From NCBI RefSeq assembly GCF_020379485.1, contig NC_063452.1:53506439-53570438 (forward strand): DNA of 64,000 bases, written 5' to 3'. Positions 11,685 to 24,189 of the stretch are shown piece by piece (the stretch's first letter is position 1; each line of letters begins with the position of its first letter). The notes below the pieces were generated by a model. That model was not told the DNA's origin. It was given only the letters and a program-made list of their open reading frames with translations, and searched no databases. Source of the DNA: Brassica napus. Lineage: Eukaryota > Streptophyta > Magnoliopsida > Brassicales > Brassicaceae. Made by a program: the position numbers and the translations under genes.

Positions 11685-12873
11685 TGATATATGGTGTTTT
11701 ATACATCTTGTATATATGCTTTTAAATTGGTTTTCAAGTCTTTATCGAGTCTTTCTAGTCCTTTTGGAGTCATTACAGGTCTGGAGTTGCATTGGATGGG
11801 AGATGGACCAGCTGGAACAAAAAAGGCAGAAAACAATGCAATTTGGTGGGTTTTACGCAGAACAGTCAGATAGCGGAGCAACCCGAGTGACTGTTCCGAG
11901 TGAGTGTTCCAGCGGCAGAGATTTTTAAGGAAACTACAATCATTACGGGATTTGCCCTAATTATCCATATTTTCTCTCCCAGCCGCCTGTGGCTTTGATA
12001 TATCATATTTTCTATTTCTCTTTATCATTCTACGCTAGTTTACAGAGAGGAACCAGACCCGAAAACTCCATTGTTGGATTTGCTTATTGTAAAGGGAGAA
12101 GGATCTCTACACTCTTGAGAAGAATCCTGAACCCTATCTCTTTTATTTTATTGATTCAGCATGTTTTCTTCATCTATTATCTCTGTGTTCTCTGTAGCTA
12201 TGGCTGAGTAGTCAGCTTGCTTAGTCTAGGGTGTTAGGGTGTTAGATCCGTGAGCTAGACATAAATAAGTTATAAATCGATTGTCTTCATTCACTGTTGT
12301 TCTTAAGGCTTGCATCAAGTTAACCACTTAGTGCCTGATTCTAGGTTTAATCTATTCATCAAAAGTGTTATAGGTTGCTAGACATAACTTGAATGAGCAT
12401 TGCATCCCTAACCAGCGAAAGTAGATGTTAGGGTGTTTTGTGAACATATCGGACTTGATCTCTATTGCTTGCTGTCGCATCTTGATCCAAACGAGAGTTT
12501 AGGTATCAAGATCGATAAGCATAGGGAGCAGTACCACGACAGTGGACTGTTCTACTTGAGTGATCCGAGTTCTAGACTTGCTCTTAATTAAACTTGAATA
12601 ATTGTTTGGCTCACACTTGCTTAACACCCGATCAAACCACCCTAGGCTAGCATTTTAGTTATCTGAATACTTTAATTAATCTTGTTACTTGTTTCTCACG
12701 AAACCCTCAAATCTTTAAACCCCCATATTGTTTTAGCTTGATATTGATCCCATAAAGATAAAGTGTAATAGTTGGTCTCTGTGGATTCGATCCTAAAGTG
12801 CTACATCGACATACCATTCGATTGTGGTAGTGTGCACATTAGGTTAATTGGTGTGCGTATACACGTAATATCA
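11685..12873 (+). repeat. 3' LTR of the Athila-type element
   Basis: Same length as the 5' LTR with about 20 substitutions and no indel seen. It ends TATCA and is followed by the CAATT target duplication. Confidence 0.95.
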
Positions 12874-12878
12874 CAATT

Positions 12879-13548
12879 CAAGCAGCGAATAATCGATCCC
12901 ATTTTTACTGTCAAATTGCCATTTATAATCGTAGAAACTTATAAAAAATTTGAAATAAAATTGTATATTTGAACATTTCATTTTAAGTATAATAACTACA
13001 AATCATTAATTTAATATTCTGAAAAATACTCAACAAACATTTGAGAAGATTTGTCAAGGCAAATAAGTGAATCTGTGAATTTTGAACTATTTTAGATATT
13101 CAACAATAATTTTTCACAAATAACTTACAGAATATCTTACTCCAAAAGAAACTGAAAATACTCTATATGAAGATATTCACTTTATTGTATATTTTTTTTA
13201 ATTCAAAATTTAGTAGAATATATCTTCATATACAACTATTCTTATCGTAATAAACTTAATTGTTTCCCACAAAATATTTAGAAATCGCAAAAGGATATTT
13301 TTCATTTACATAAATTATAAGATTTTATAAATTAATAACTAATTAGTACTATTATTTATTTTTAAATTTTAATATTTTGGATTGACAACTAATAACAAAT
13401 TGAATAATGTATAAAATCATAAGTAATTTATATTAATAACTTTGAAGAATAATAATGTTGTAGAAAATATGTTATAAGATCAAAGTGTAAACAATATACT
13501 ATAAATAACTGTTACATTTTCAAAATTAGATAGTTATAAATCTAGTTA
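12879..13548. other. AT-rich intergenic DNA, no gene seen
   Basis: Very AT-rich with stops in all frames. It lies between the LTR element and the Helitron. Confidence 0.6.
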
Positions 13549-16143
13549 TCTATATATATAAAAATATGTTCGCCTCACTCCTGCTTTGCCACGTGAAAAG
13601 TCGATGCCTGACAGGCCGACACGTGTCCCGGCTGTATTAAACGTAGCACTTCATTTAATCTGTGAATTTGTTGGGCTTTTATCGTTAGGAGAATATCTAT
13701 AGTGTTTTGGGCTACTACTTTCTGATTATGTATGCGTTCCGTCGGCCCGACCTCGATAGCCCTAAATCTAATGAAGCAAAGAAACATAGGTCGTCTCTCT
13801 CCTTCTTTCTGCGGCGCTTGGAAACGTCTGAGCTTCTTCCAAATCTATGAAACGGTTCGAGTTGAACTTTTACATATGCAATTGTTATATCGGCTCTTTG
13901 AATCACTTTTGCATCTGTTTTGTTTTGTGAGGCATAAAGAATCAATCTTGAGGAACGTCGTCAATGGATTTCGACATGGTGGAGATCGCTCCTCCTGCGT
14001 TTGCTTCGGGTTCGACAACTCTAGAAATCCAAAAAGGTTAAATCTTTATATCCTTTTTTGTAGTTTATGTACCCATTTTCGTTGACTCCCTTAACAAGAA
14101 GATCCAAAGTCGTACTTGAGCAGTATCTTATAAATCTTATCAACTCCAATGATCGTGCTCCAGAAACAGCGCTCTTACAATGTACCTTTTGGAGTACAAG
14201 CTCCTTCTTGACTAGGTAATATGAGAGAGTCCTCATTTGGTTCATAACTAATTTGACAGCTTTGTGAATAGTGGTTATGTAAAATATAGTATTATAGATG
14301 ATCTTTGGTCAATACAATTTAAGTGACTTGACTATACATGACTTTCATTATGCTAATTACATATTTAAACTGTTATCTTAAAGCATTGGATATGTATCTC
14401 ATGCATTCATGTGTCTGTTGTGAGTTTTCTAGGCTGGTGATATTTTTGCTTCAGCCTATAAAAGTGTTACCACTCAACAGAGGTAGATAGAATCATAACA
14501 AGTGGGTGAAGACGCTCTCGAGGCTCTTTCTGGAGGAAGTACGAGATTTGCGACTGTTTTACCTTTTAAGTTGTGTTTTCTGCAAATAGCCTTACAAGCT
14601 GTCCTTCTTAACATGAGAAGTCTATTGATCCAACAAAGCAAATAAAGCTTCCTCACTGGGCTGGAGCCTCACAAAAAGTCTATGGTGTTCAAGAGGATCA
14701 AATTTTGCGCAACTAGGGAGATATCTTAACACTATAGTTTGTCATTGAGGAGTTTGTTGTTGTTCCCAACTATGGGGAGAAGGTTAACTTCTTATTTTCT
14801 ACTCTTAGTTTCTTAGACATTAAAAGTGCAGTTTTTTTTCTATTGCAGGAGTTTGACTGCGTTCTTAATGTATATAAATTTCTTCGCCATAGACGCTTGC
14901 AAGTTAGAGTCTAAATTCTATATGTAGTTTATACGTTCTCATCTGCATATGTTTATATTTGACGTTGGTTCTGCCTCTATTGTTTTATTTTGTTTTGTTG
15001 ATCTACCTAGCCAAGAATATTTCTACATGGAATGATTTGAAGAAAAATATATATTTATACTAAAGTTTAGATTGTGATCTAAAATAATACTCCTGACGAA
15101 GATACATGTATTTTATTATCTTCTATTTTGGTGAAAAATTAAAAAGTAAATTTCTTAAAATAGGTGAAGCTTTTGAGGTCAATTGCTATCCTTTCAGTTG
15201 AGATCTTGGCGAAGAAGCTCAATGATGACTGAAGTGTTCATTATTTCTTGATATATGATTGATTCTGGTGTTTTTCCTTCTGTCTCATCATCATGAATTC
15301 TATGTATTCTTTTATAAATGATAACCACATGGAGCTGTAGCCAGTTCTTCTGTATAATAACCAACAGCAAATGAATTATTTATGAATTTCTTATCTCAAC
15401 TAAAGAACTTCTCTAAGTATGCATATTAAGCTGGCTAATTTTATATGCCATAAATCAACTTCGCAATCTTGCATACTCACTGCAAAACATCAAATTCTTC
15501 AAATAACAATGAAATAATGTCCGCTAGCGTGGATAGACCACCAGAAACAAAGTCATTTTTTTTATTGAAAATAAACTAAATATTTACAAATTTGTGTAGA
15601 AATTGAAAATAATTTAGCAGAAAAAGGTTAAACGATTTTTCTATATGATCTCAAACCTGTTAACGATATGAGATCTTAACCATTTTAATTGGCCCGTTTG
15701 CAGGTTCTCCATGTCCTTTCGACAATTGGTTTTAATTTATAAGCTGTAACCGCATTGTTTGGGACAAACTTTCCTAATATTTTTGACATCACCATTAAAG
15801 ACAAGGAGAGGCATTATGATTTTCTTTAAACGTTTTTTGTAATGTTCTTATCTCTAATCACCAGTCTTTGTCCATGTAAAATAGCTAATGTGTATGAATC
15901 ATGGATATGTAAAAGACTAAGCATTCTCTCCAAAAGTAGCACTAAATTAAGTTGTTGATTCTGATTCCCTTTAATGATATTGAGTTATTGATTCTGAAGA
16001 ATTCGTCTGTAAAGCTGTTGAATCCATTTTGCTTACGACTGGAACCGGAGACTCTACCATTGGATTTGCATATTAACAATCATATATCCGTAATGGAAAA
16101 TATAAATGTAACACATCCCGCCCGTAGGGCGGGCCGACCCTAG
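13549..16143 (+). mobile_element. Non-autonomous Helitron, family shared with 55508-58055
   Basis: The 5' end is A|TCTATATATATAAAAATATG. The 3' end has the hairpin CCCGCCC-GTA-GGGCGGG (16117-16133) followed by CCGACCCTAG. Length is 2595 bp. It has no Rep or helicase. The 5' part includes CCGACACGTGTC (13615-13626), a block also in the Helitron at 55508. The base after CTAG is A rather than the usual T, so the insertion point has mutated or the end is off slightly. Small open frames (13732-14085 and others) are not recognisable genes. Confidence 0.7.
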
Positions 16144-16653
16144 ACTATTATAATAAAAGTCATGATTTATCTCATATGTATTTTTTATTTAGGGCATCAT
16201 CTAAAAGAAAATCCTAAAAAAAAATATAATAAATTATACTTTATTTCGATAGCACCATATATTACTAAAACCTAAAATGAAACTATATATATATATGCCT
16301 TCAACTAAAGCTACATAATAATATATTATCACACATGCACCTCCCAGTACAGTTATCTTAATATTTAGACATTTAAAAAAAAAATTGTCAAATGCTGTGT
16401 TGAAACATCTAATATAGAATTAGAGAATAACACCAAAACATTTACAGCTTAATCATAAATTTTTATATAAACATCAATATTTTTTTCTATATGAAAAATA
16501 ACTTATTCGGATGCACGGAGCAAGATATAGTTACGTAATTATAGAAAACAACCTAATCAAATTCACTGGAAATTAATATGGTTCAAGGTTCCGGGGAGAT
16601 AAAAAAGATTTAAATAAACAAACAAAAACTTTACTCAAAAAAGAAAACACAAA
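16144..16653. other. AT-rich DNA downstream of TOUSLED, including the distal part of its 3' flank
   Basis: No gene is seen. From about 16530 rightwards the sequence is collinear with 3126-3200, the TOUSLED tail relic, and marks the original 3' flank of the kinase gene. Confidence 0.6.
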
Positions 16654-17603
16654 ATCTATACAAAAAGAAAAAGAGAAGAGAGAGAAGAGAGAGAAAGTAG
16701 ATCTCGTTTTGGTCTCCGGTGAACGGCCGGCGCGTCTGCGCGCGTGCCGTCGCCGGAGACCTTTGTTTCTTGTTTCTCCGTTAAAGTTATCTGTTTTTGT
16801 GTCTCTCCCTTGTCTTCTCCCCGATCTGCTTTGCTTGACCTCTGGTGTAATCCACTTCCGGAGGCGTTTACTCGAGGAGTGAATCGCCTTCAACGGTGGC
16901 TGGGTTACTGGAGTTAAAGCGCGGTCGTGTGGAGGGGATAGTATGGCGTAGTCGTCTTGCATGGTAATAGTTCTTAGCCGGGAGGTAGAGGCTATTAAAG
17001 CTCTGTCGTTGCCGGTTCTTGTTCCCGGGTGGTGGTTGGCTTATTCAGCATCGCCGCGCCGGTCTTGTCTCCGGGGGGTGAAGGCTCACACAGTCTTGCG
17101 TCGCCGGCTCTAGCGGTTCTAAAAGGTGGTCTTGTTGTTGGATCGGGTTTATGAGGTTTGTGGCTTGCGACTCTCTTAAGGCGGATGAGATCTTGATGAG
17201 GTCGATGAAGCTCTCCGCAGAGAGGTCAGAAAGTTGAAGGAAAGTGGTTTCGGTGGAGGCTCTGCGGGTTTGAGCTCCGGCGTAACGAGGGTTTCGGTGG
17301 CTGGTTCCGGCGGCTTCTCGAAGCGGTGACGGGTCAAGTCGAGCAAAGGAGACGCGTGTAGCGCTGATGTAAAATTCTAACACGTGTCCCCGCTCCTTCA
17401 CGCGTGGGCCAAAAGAGAGACGTCCGGCCCGTCTAGGTGTTGCTTGGTTTGGTTGGGCTGTAGGCCCGATTAGGTTTGGTCGATCTTTGCCCTGCTGTTG
17501 TGGGCTTATGCTTTGTAATATGTGTTTGGGCTTAGTACCCTTCTTTTTAATAAAAAATATCCTTGGCGGAAAAAAAAAAAAAAAAATCTATACAAAAAGA
17601 AAA
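16654..17603 (+). mobile_element. Poly(A)-tailed retroposon (914 bp, 16672-17585) with 18-bp target duplication
   Basis: ATCTATACAAAAAGAAAA is present at 16654-16671 and 17586-17603. The relic at 3126-3360 has this site once and no insert, which proves the insertion. The insert is GC-rich at its head (GGCCGGCGCGTCTGCGCGCG at about 16726-16745), contains an AATAAA at about 17550 and ends in a run of about 16 A residues. A long direct repeat plus poly(A) is the mark of LINE-type target-primed reverse transcription. No endonuclease or RT frame is present, so it is a LINE-derived or other non-autonomous retroposon, or a reverse-transcribed RNA of unknown source. Two antisense open frames here (16573-16962, 17045-17401) lack recognisable domains. 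Confidence 0.85.
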
Positions 17604-17653
17604 CAATCTAGGACATTGAGTATCTCTGGTTTGTTTGTGACGACTACACATTT

Positions 17654-20600
17654 TCATTTCTTAGTGTAGGAAAGATATGGATCCTGTGCCAGTGTTAGAA
17701 CATCAGGCCTATCTGCTTGGCTGTATGTTAGACATCGTCGAATCAAATCCTGCAGAAAAATGCAACAGTGAGTGACCATGGAGAAATATTTATGACCATT
17801 TGGTTGTTCTACGGCACAGCTTAACTACCTTTGCTTCATTTGAGATGGCAGGTTTTGCTGGGAACTCAACTTTTTTGGCTTTAATGATTGTGTCTTCTCG
17901 TAGTATCCGTTCTTGGCTTAGGTCATGTCCAAAGGGTCGCTTTTTAAATAGCATTTGGTAAAACAGAACACCAACCGACCATACATCAACCTGAACATTG
18001 AGCATAATTTAGGACCACAATACTCCTAACACGTTCTGATAAAGACACCATTGAACCATTCGCTAACCTTTGATGAGATCATAGGAGTTTTGCTAAGCTC
18101 AAAACATTCTGGGGGCAAGTACCTGAAATTCATGATTTTCCAACCTCTTTAGCTATAAATATGGCGTCAGGAAGTAGAAGAGAGTAAGAAAAATCATATC
18201 GAGAATATACTAAAACTAGATTGCTAACCAGTAGGTTCCAGCTCCCTGTGATGTAAGCTCCATTCCTTGGGAACCAGCATTGTCTTCCACAATCTTGCTA
18301 AGACCAAAATCAGTCACTTTTGCGACTCCAAACTCATCAAATAGAACATTCCCTGGCTTCAAATCATAGTGAATTATCTTCTGTGATCTTTTGTTCAGAT
18401 ACACAAGGCCTCGAACTATTTGTACAATGACAATCTTTGCTTCTTTCTCAGGAAGATTAGATGTTGCCTTCAGAACCGCATCAAGGTCTTTTCCTGCATT
18501 AAAAATTCAAAACAGACCAATGAGAACTGAAGCCATAGACAAATCTTTCATTAATCTACCAAGAGAGAATGTTTGGTTTACCACTACAATATTCCAGAAC
18601 AGTGCAGAATGTATCCAGGTCAATTCTAAATATATCCCAAAGCCGGACAATGTGGTGATGCACAAGATCTTTATGGATATCATATTCTCTCATGGCATGT
18701 CGGATGTAACTTTGCTTTTTTTCTTCACTCCACTGAGCGTTTAAACCATGAAGCTTGCACGCAACATATCTATGATTCACCAAATCATATGCCTGCTCAA
18801 AATCCCTAACATCATCAAACTACTGCAAATATCTCTCACACGTAAAAACAATGGTATCAATCAATGTTCTGACCTTATAGACTTCACTAAATCCGCCTTT
18901 ACCAAGAAGATTCAGAAGCGCATATCGGCAATTCAAAACTGGGAAATGGTTGAACTGAGAACCATCTTCATCTCGTATGCGCTTCATCTCCTTTATAAGC
19001 TGACCCTTTTCCAGTTCATACCTCTCTCTCTCACGCATAACTACTTCCTCCTCCTGAACAGTTAAATCAATAGATGTATTTCAAGAAACAAAAATAGAAA
19101 AAGTAAGAAATTGAGATGATGCATAAGGAGGAGCATACCCGCTTGATACTAGCAAGGCGAGACTTGTAAATCTCATCGGGGATGATATCTTCCTCTTGTG
19201 CTCCTGATTCTGAATCAGTCCCGTCACTCTTATCTACAGCCAAATGGAAAAGCCAAGGGTGCTTAACATAATTACAATTTGCACTAGGAAAAGAAAAGAC
19301 AACATACATTACATGAGATCACAGATCGACTGAAAAATTCAGAAGGATAGGGAGACAAACATACCACCATTCTGTCGTTTCTTTAGGAGTTTTCTTTGTC
19401 TCTCAATAACCTCCTTGGTTTCCAGCAATTGTTTCTGCTCGTAGCAAATTTATATAGAAAAATCAAAAAAAAAAACACTGCAGGATTACTTATATTGTTT
19501 GATAAATTTGTCTCTCTAGTCTCTAGACAGCTTAACTTACAAGTTGAGCATTCAGATCTTTCAACATTTGTCCGTCCTCCCATGTCTCAGCTATGATGGT
19601 TCCCGTCCTGAAATGACTAAAACAGTCACAGCTGATAGATTGAACTTTAAATCACAAATACAAGATAATAATCTTTTTTTTTTTTGAATGAAACACAAGA
19701 TAATAATCTCGCAACCTAGCAAAAAAAGCTTGAAGCTACAGGTTATGGAGAAACGTGAGACTAACTCACTCCATTCGAAATGTATAAATGATTCTCATAC
19801 TGATGTAAAGATCACAAATTTGAAGAAATATATACTAAGACCAAATATGAAATAAATTATGCAGACCTGAGTACACCAACGCTGCCTAATCGCAAAGAAT
19901 CATGTTTGACTTTTGTCCTTGCTTCTTGTCTCTCACTTTTGGAAACAGATATTAGAAGGTCAGATATTACTTTAGTTGTCTGCATCAAGAAAAAGAAAGG
20001 TTGTCCTCGTGTTTTGAATTAGAATGTACAAGCTAATATGAAAATTACAGAGAAATAGAGAGAGAGAAATTGACAGTTTCTTCACCAAGAATATTCCTAG
20101 AGGATGTGCAAAATTTCTACCAGTTTAGACACCAAGCTGACATGACTCTATAGGTTTTAAAAACCACCAACTATGAGTCACTAGAAGGCCAAAATGTTAG
20201 CCACTACACATCGGTTCCGCAATAGATTTTCTCTTAAATTACTTAGAGAAATACTAATACATGCTCTATGAAAAGAGCCCTGCACATGGAGTACAGATGT
20301 GACATACACAATGGCAAGATCCAACCATTCATAGATATTTCAATTCTCTAGCAGCAACGGCAGCAATAAATTTAGCGAGTATTCTAAGCAAATCAGGAGA
20401 CTATCATCAATGTTTTTCCTTTTTTTCAGGATAGAACTGCCATACTTCTTACGGATAATAATATTTATTTAATCTAAGATTCTCTCAGAATCCTTGACAA
20501 CACTAAGGAACTCTGCCATACTAGGTAGGACATTTAAAAAAAAAAAGATAATAGGACCTCTTATAACCTATTTGGTCACGGAAACAGAAAAGGTTGCCCA

Positions 20601-22001
20601 CCTTTTGCTTCACTTGTTGTTCCTGATCTTTTAGATCTTTTAACTCCTGCATATATCATGATTAAGATTAACAGGGACTATAGGCAAAAATGGTAACAGC
20701 ATAACCAGAATCAGCTAAATCTAAAAGGCGTTCGCACAATACATTCTCAAGCTTCCGTATTAGATTCTGGTCCTCAGAAGAATCTTGTCGAGATTTACAC
20801 AATTCCTCCTCCAGCACAGTGATTTTTGCACGTAAAGATGACACATCGTCCTGATTTATAAACAAACTCAGTAAAGAAAGATATAATGGTATGTTTACAT
20901 TGTTGAGGATAATCATATATAACAATCATGTTCAATTATTCTAACAACCTTATAAGATGTAGATAACGAGACTATGACATATTCTCTTAGGCAATAGGAG
21001 AAACTTACATCATGGCGAGAGCCTTCACCATTCCTGAGCTGTCCATCAGGCCCCAAATCCTGAAGAATAAAAATGCAGAATTATATCAATAGACTGTCTC
21101 TGGTTGACAAGATCAATGCAAATCAAGATAAAGATTCTCCATTTTCCTTTATAGGCCACAGAAGGTTATACTTCAGATTAGAACACAAAACTCATGACTC
21201 ATATCCACCGTTTTGTCAATGAAACTAAGTATAACAACATATAAAAATCCTCGATGATAAGAAGAAGTGTTGCAGGTAAGATGATATGAAGTAAGCAACA
21301 TTAAAACCTTGTGATCAGAGACATTCAGTTGAGCTGATACAGGTGCAGCGAAAGACTGAGATTTCGTGACGTCATTATTAGCTTTAGAACCACGCCCTCT
21401 GCCTGTTGACGAAGCCCGAGCTCGACCTTGTTTCTTCTTACTAACATCAAGGCCTGTCTTTGTCTCAGCCTCGTTTTTTCTTGCATCGTATGCCGCCTCT
21501 TGGGGCTTCAGTTCAACAGAATCCTTCATTAGAAGCAAACAGCAGGAGACAACACACACACACCACAAAATCTACTAACCGATCAACTAGTTACCTCAGC
21601 AACAGTGGAGGTGGTGGTGTTGTTAAAGTGTTCAACTTTCTGGCGCTTTTTGGTATTGGCTCGGATGAGGAAGTCTCCTGTGTTCTGAGAGACGGTAACA
21701 ACCGGAGAATACTGTCAAGAGCTCTGAAGCACAGTATAGACATAAAATCTTTTAAATCAATTTTAATATTGACAAAGATGTGAGAAGCTACCTCGTCGTC
21801 GGAATCACTGATAGAGGCTTCAGACGATCCCGCCGCGGCGGTGGAAGCAGATGACCAGACGGAGAGCTGCTGCTGCTGCTTGGCGGAGGAGGCGGTTTTG
21901 CCGGTCAAGCGGGCCTCGAGCTTAGCGAGTTTGTCGGGGAGAGAGTGATCGGACTGATTGGAAGAATTGGAGGAGAATTGTATCACCATCTCATCCGGCA
22001 T
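17654..22001 (-). CDS. TSL: TOUSLED-like serine/threonine protein kinase, 16 exons
   Basis: Exons (minus strand): 22001-21792, 21684-21595, 21523-21308, 21059-21009, 20850-20743, 20646-20602, 19979-19867, 19607-19541, 19434-19365, 19233-19139, 19053-18874, 18792-18582, 18493-18229, 18122-18068, 17990-17829 and 17749-17654. They total 2034 nt (677 aa; about 690 aa in Arabidopsis). The N-terminus ([20 protein letters not shown], poly-Gln) and the basic block VSKKKQGRA match TSL. Coiled-coil segments follow ([20 protein letters not shown]). The kinase domain has [10 protein letters not shown] (406-415), Lys428 in [14 protein letters not shown] (Asp529) and DFGLSK (Asp547). TSL is a nuclear kinase that phosphorylates ASF1-type histone chaperones and is needed for flower development. 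ATG 22001 is preferred because upstream sequence looks like a leader intron ending TTTTAG near 22043. A retroposon sits about 50 bp behind the stop and may alter 3' end formation. Confidence 0.93.
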
Positions 22002-22300
22002 TGCCAACGCTTGAGCAGGCTTCAACGCACTATGCACCGGACCAGCTAAAATTCCCAAAAATTAAAGCAGAATTAGCGAATTGAAGCTTAGAATCTAGGT
22101 GGGAAGGAGAAACCCATTAATGGGGGTTTTCAGTTTTCTGCAATTCTCGTGGAGGCGGTGATTCTCAAACATAGAGAGGAAGAAGATAGGAGCGAAGAGG
22201 AAGTAAGGAGGTGAAAAGGAGATTTGAGGAACCCTAAACGAATTAGGAGGGAAAGAGAGCACAGGCCATCACCATCGATCACAACACTATAAGATGGATC
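22002..22300 (-). promoter_or_regulatory. TOUSLED 5' leader with likely leader intron
   Basis: On the minus strand, purine-rich leader DNA (GAGGAAGAAGATAGGAGCG-like, 22160-22260) is followed by a likely donor near 22118 and an acceptor near 22043. An upstream in-frame ATG at 22056-22058 lies within this proposed intron. No TATA box was identified. Confidence 0.4.
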
Positions 22301-22749
22301 CGGTTTTTTCTTTGGGTCAATGGATCGGGTAATTAATTAATTTTAAATCAAAAAATTAACTCTCAATAATTATGTTATTATGAGCACTAATAGAGTTTTA
22401 ATCAAACCACTGGACTCACGAAGCTTCACTAATTTGAAAAATCTATAACTAAGTTAAAATATCTAAACAATATGTATTACCACTAATGTCAAAATATTTA
22501 TGATGATTTAATTATCTTAAAACTTTATTTATGCATTTTGGTCAAAACCAACTTAATGAGTTGACAAAAAAAAAAGCAATTTACAACAGAGTTTTCTTAA
22601 CCTAAAATTTATTCAAATTAGATCTTTGAATAAAATTGTTTTGAAAATTAACATATTTTATTATAAAGTAACAAAATCTATACTTTTATTTTTAAAATGT
22701 TCTTCATTAAAAAATTTATTTAAATTAACTCTTATCGACAAAATTGTAT

Positions 22750-22791
<42 letters not shown>

Positions 22792-22824
22792 TTATTTAAA
22801 TCACATTATATAAACGTATATGTA
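22301..22824. other. AT-rich intergenic DNA with a TA microsatellite
   Basis: No gene is seen. A (TA)n run lies at about 22755-22786. Confidence 0.6.
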
Positions 22825-23280
22825 TGTAGTCCATCTATTTTTTCAGAGAAAGACAAAATATTGAACTATATACAAATTTTCTGCTTAATTCTATTTTAAA
22901 AATAAAAAGAAATCAATAGTAATTTTAGTACGGGAAGAACAAAACGCCCTTCTCCGGCTACACCATTTGATGCTTAAGGGGGACAACGTCCATAAAAGAA
23001 TTCACAGTTGCCAATATGAGCTCATTGGACTCTGTGAAACTTTGATTCAAGCGCAAAGCAAAACTGGTCATTCTCTTTGAATAAATGGTGTGTTTCTCTG
23101 AAATTGACGTAAAATGAGTTTTGAAGCTTGGTATTCAAAGAAACAAAAGTGAAAATAAATAACATCAGAGCTCTCCACCACTCACTACGTTTTAATGTAA
23201 ACAAAATGTTAATACTTTTAATAGAAGAAATTTAAAATGTCCCGTAAGATATGAGTTGATGATTCAACAGAGGGAAGGTA
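22825..23280. repeat. Duplicated segment, copy 1 (direct repeat of 25752-26222)
   Basis: Collinear with 25752-26222, with shared blocks such as ACGTCCATAAAAGAATTCAC, ACTTTGATTCAAGCGCAAAG and ATAACATCAGAGCTCTCCAC. Divergence is moderate with small indels. Copy 2 lies between the F-box gene and the DUF295 pseudogene, next to the 3' end of the latter. Copy 1 may therefore mark the place of a lost paralogue. Confidence 0.8.
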
Positions 23281-24189
23281 GGTTGAATTGAAATATGAAA
23301 AATGCTCTGTGCTCTAAAACTTACTTGGATATGCTGCTATGGTTTTATATGGATTGCTTGAACAAGTAGAGAAAAATTATCCAAAAACCTTATCATAAAC
23401 TAATTTCTCTGCATCCAAAATCATACATGGTTTTAAAGGCCCCGCTGATCCGAAGTGTGCATGGTTTCCTCTTTCAAAACCAAGATATTTAGAGCCTCTC
23501 TTGATCATTAATAGGCTCCTCGCTTTTCATTTCTATGGAACTCAAACTCCATATCTTTTAACACTCTTGCATCTCCCTTACCTTCATAACCTATGCAACT
23601 TTTGCCATCATCCTCGACAAAACAAAACCAATGGCTCGCTCATAGGGAACTCATCAACTTAATCGCGAGTCTTTCCTTCACGCAACAACTCTTTCTCTTC
23701 CATTTTCACTTGTCCCACCGAATGGACGTTGAGGGCCACTACCTTGTTGCTAATACAACTCGCGGTTTTTGTGTCTTTGGTCACAACACTCTTGGGGATC
23801 GCCTTACCAAGTAGCTTCTTGGTGAGCTTTCGGTCACTTGGTATTTCTTTCCAATGAATATGACTTATGTTAATGGATTAAATACTTTGCACGCCAAGTT
23901 TGGCTCCTAAGAATTGTTTCCTCATATTGAAGAGGGGTTAAACAAACGATTAGATGCTCAGGCGTCAAAGCATTTCATAGAACAATGCCATTGGTTAAGA
24001 TCCAATTCAGCTGGTTTCTGGTGGGTGTAACATATTTTTGTTTTGATTTTACCACTGGTATGTATTACTTTATTACCGAAAAACAGAGACCGCTCTGAAA
24101 ACAAAGCATAGTTCGAAACGTTATAAAACAGTAACAAAAGACATCAAATAAAAAAACCATACTGATATCACTCCAGAGCTACAAAAATC
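23281..24189 (+). other. Intergenic DNA with a broken coding-like stretch
   Basis: Between about 23590 and 24030 the plus strand has coding-like stretches (HYLVANTTRGFCVFGHNT, then EGLNKRLDAQASKHFIEQCH further on) interrupted by stops. It looks like a decayed exon. I do not recognise the family. Confidence 0.3.

Larger units (their letters stand above)
6148..12873 (+). mobile_element. Complete non-autonomous Athila-type Ty3/gypsy LTR retrotransposon (6726 bp)
   Basis: Two 1189-bp LTRs (6148-7336, 11685-12873) start TG and end CA, and a perfect 5-bp duplication CAATT lies at 6143-6147 and 12874-12878. Behind the left LTR, TGGCGCCGTTGCTGGGGA is a primer-binding site complementary to the 3' end of tRNA-Asp, as in Athila/Tat elements. 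Before the right LTR is the purine tract AAGTCTGGGGGAAT. The interior encodes gag and aspartic protease only. No reverse transcriptase, RNase H or integrase is present, so movement would depend on a partner element. The LTRs differ at roughly 20 positions by eye (about 98% identical), indicating a recent insertion. Confidence 0.95.

Noticed and set aside
16573..17401. Two antisense frames of 129 and 118 codons
   Set aside because: They lie in the GC-rich retroposon; composition alone explains their length and no motif is recognised.
22056..22058. Upstream in-frame ATG as the TOUSLED start
   Set aside because: It would add a segment not recalled in the family and lies in a probable leader intron; ATG 22001 matches the known N-terminus.
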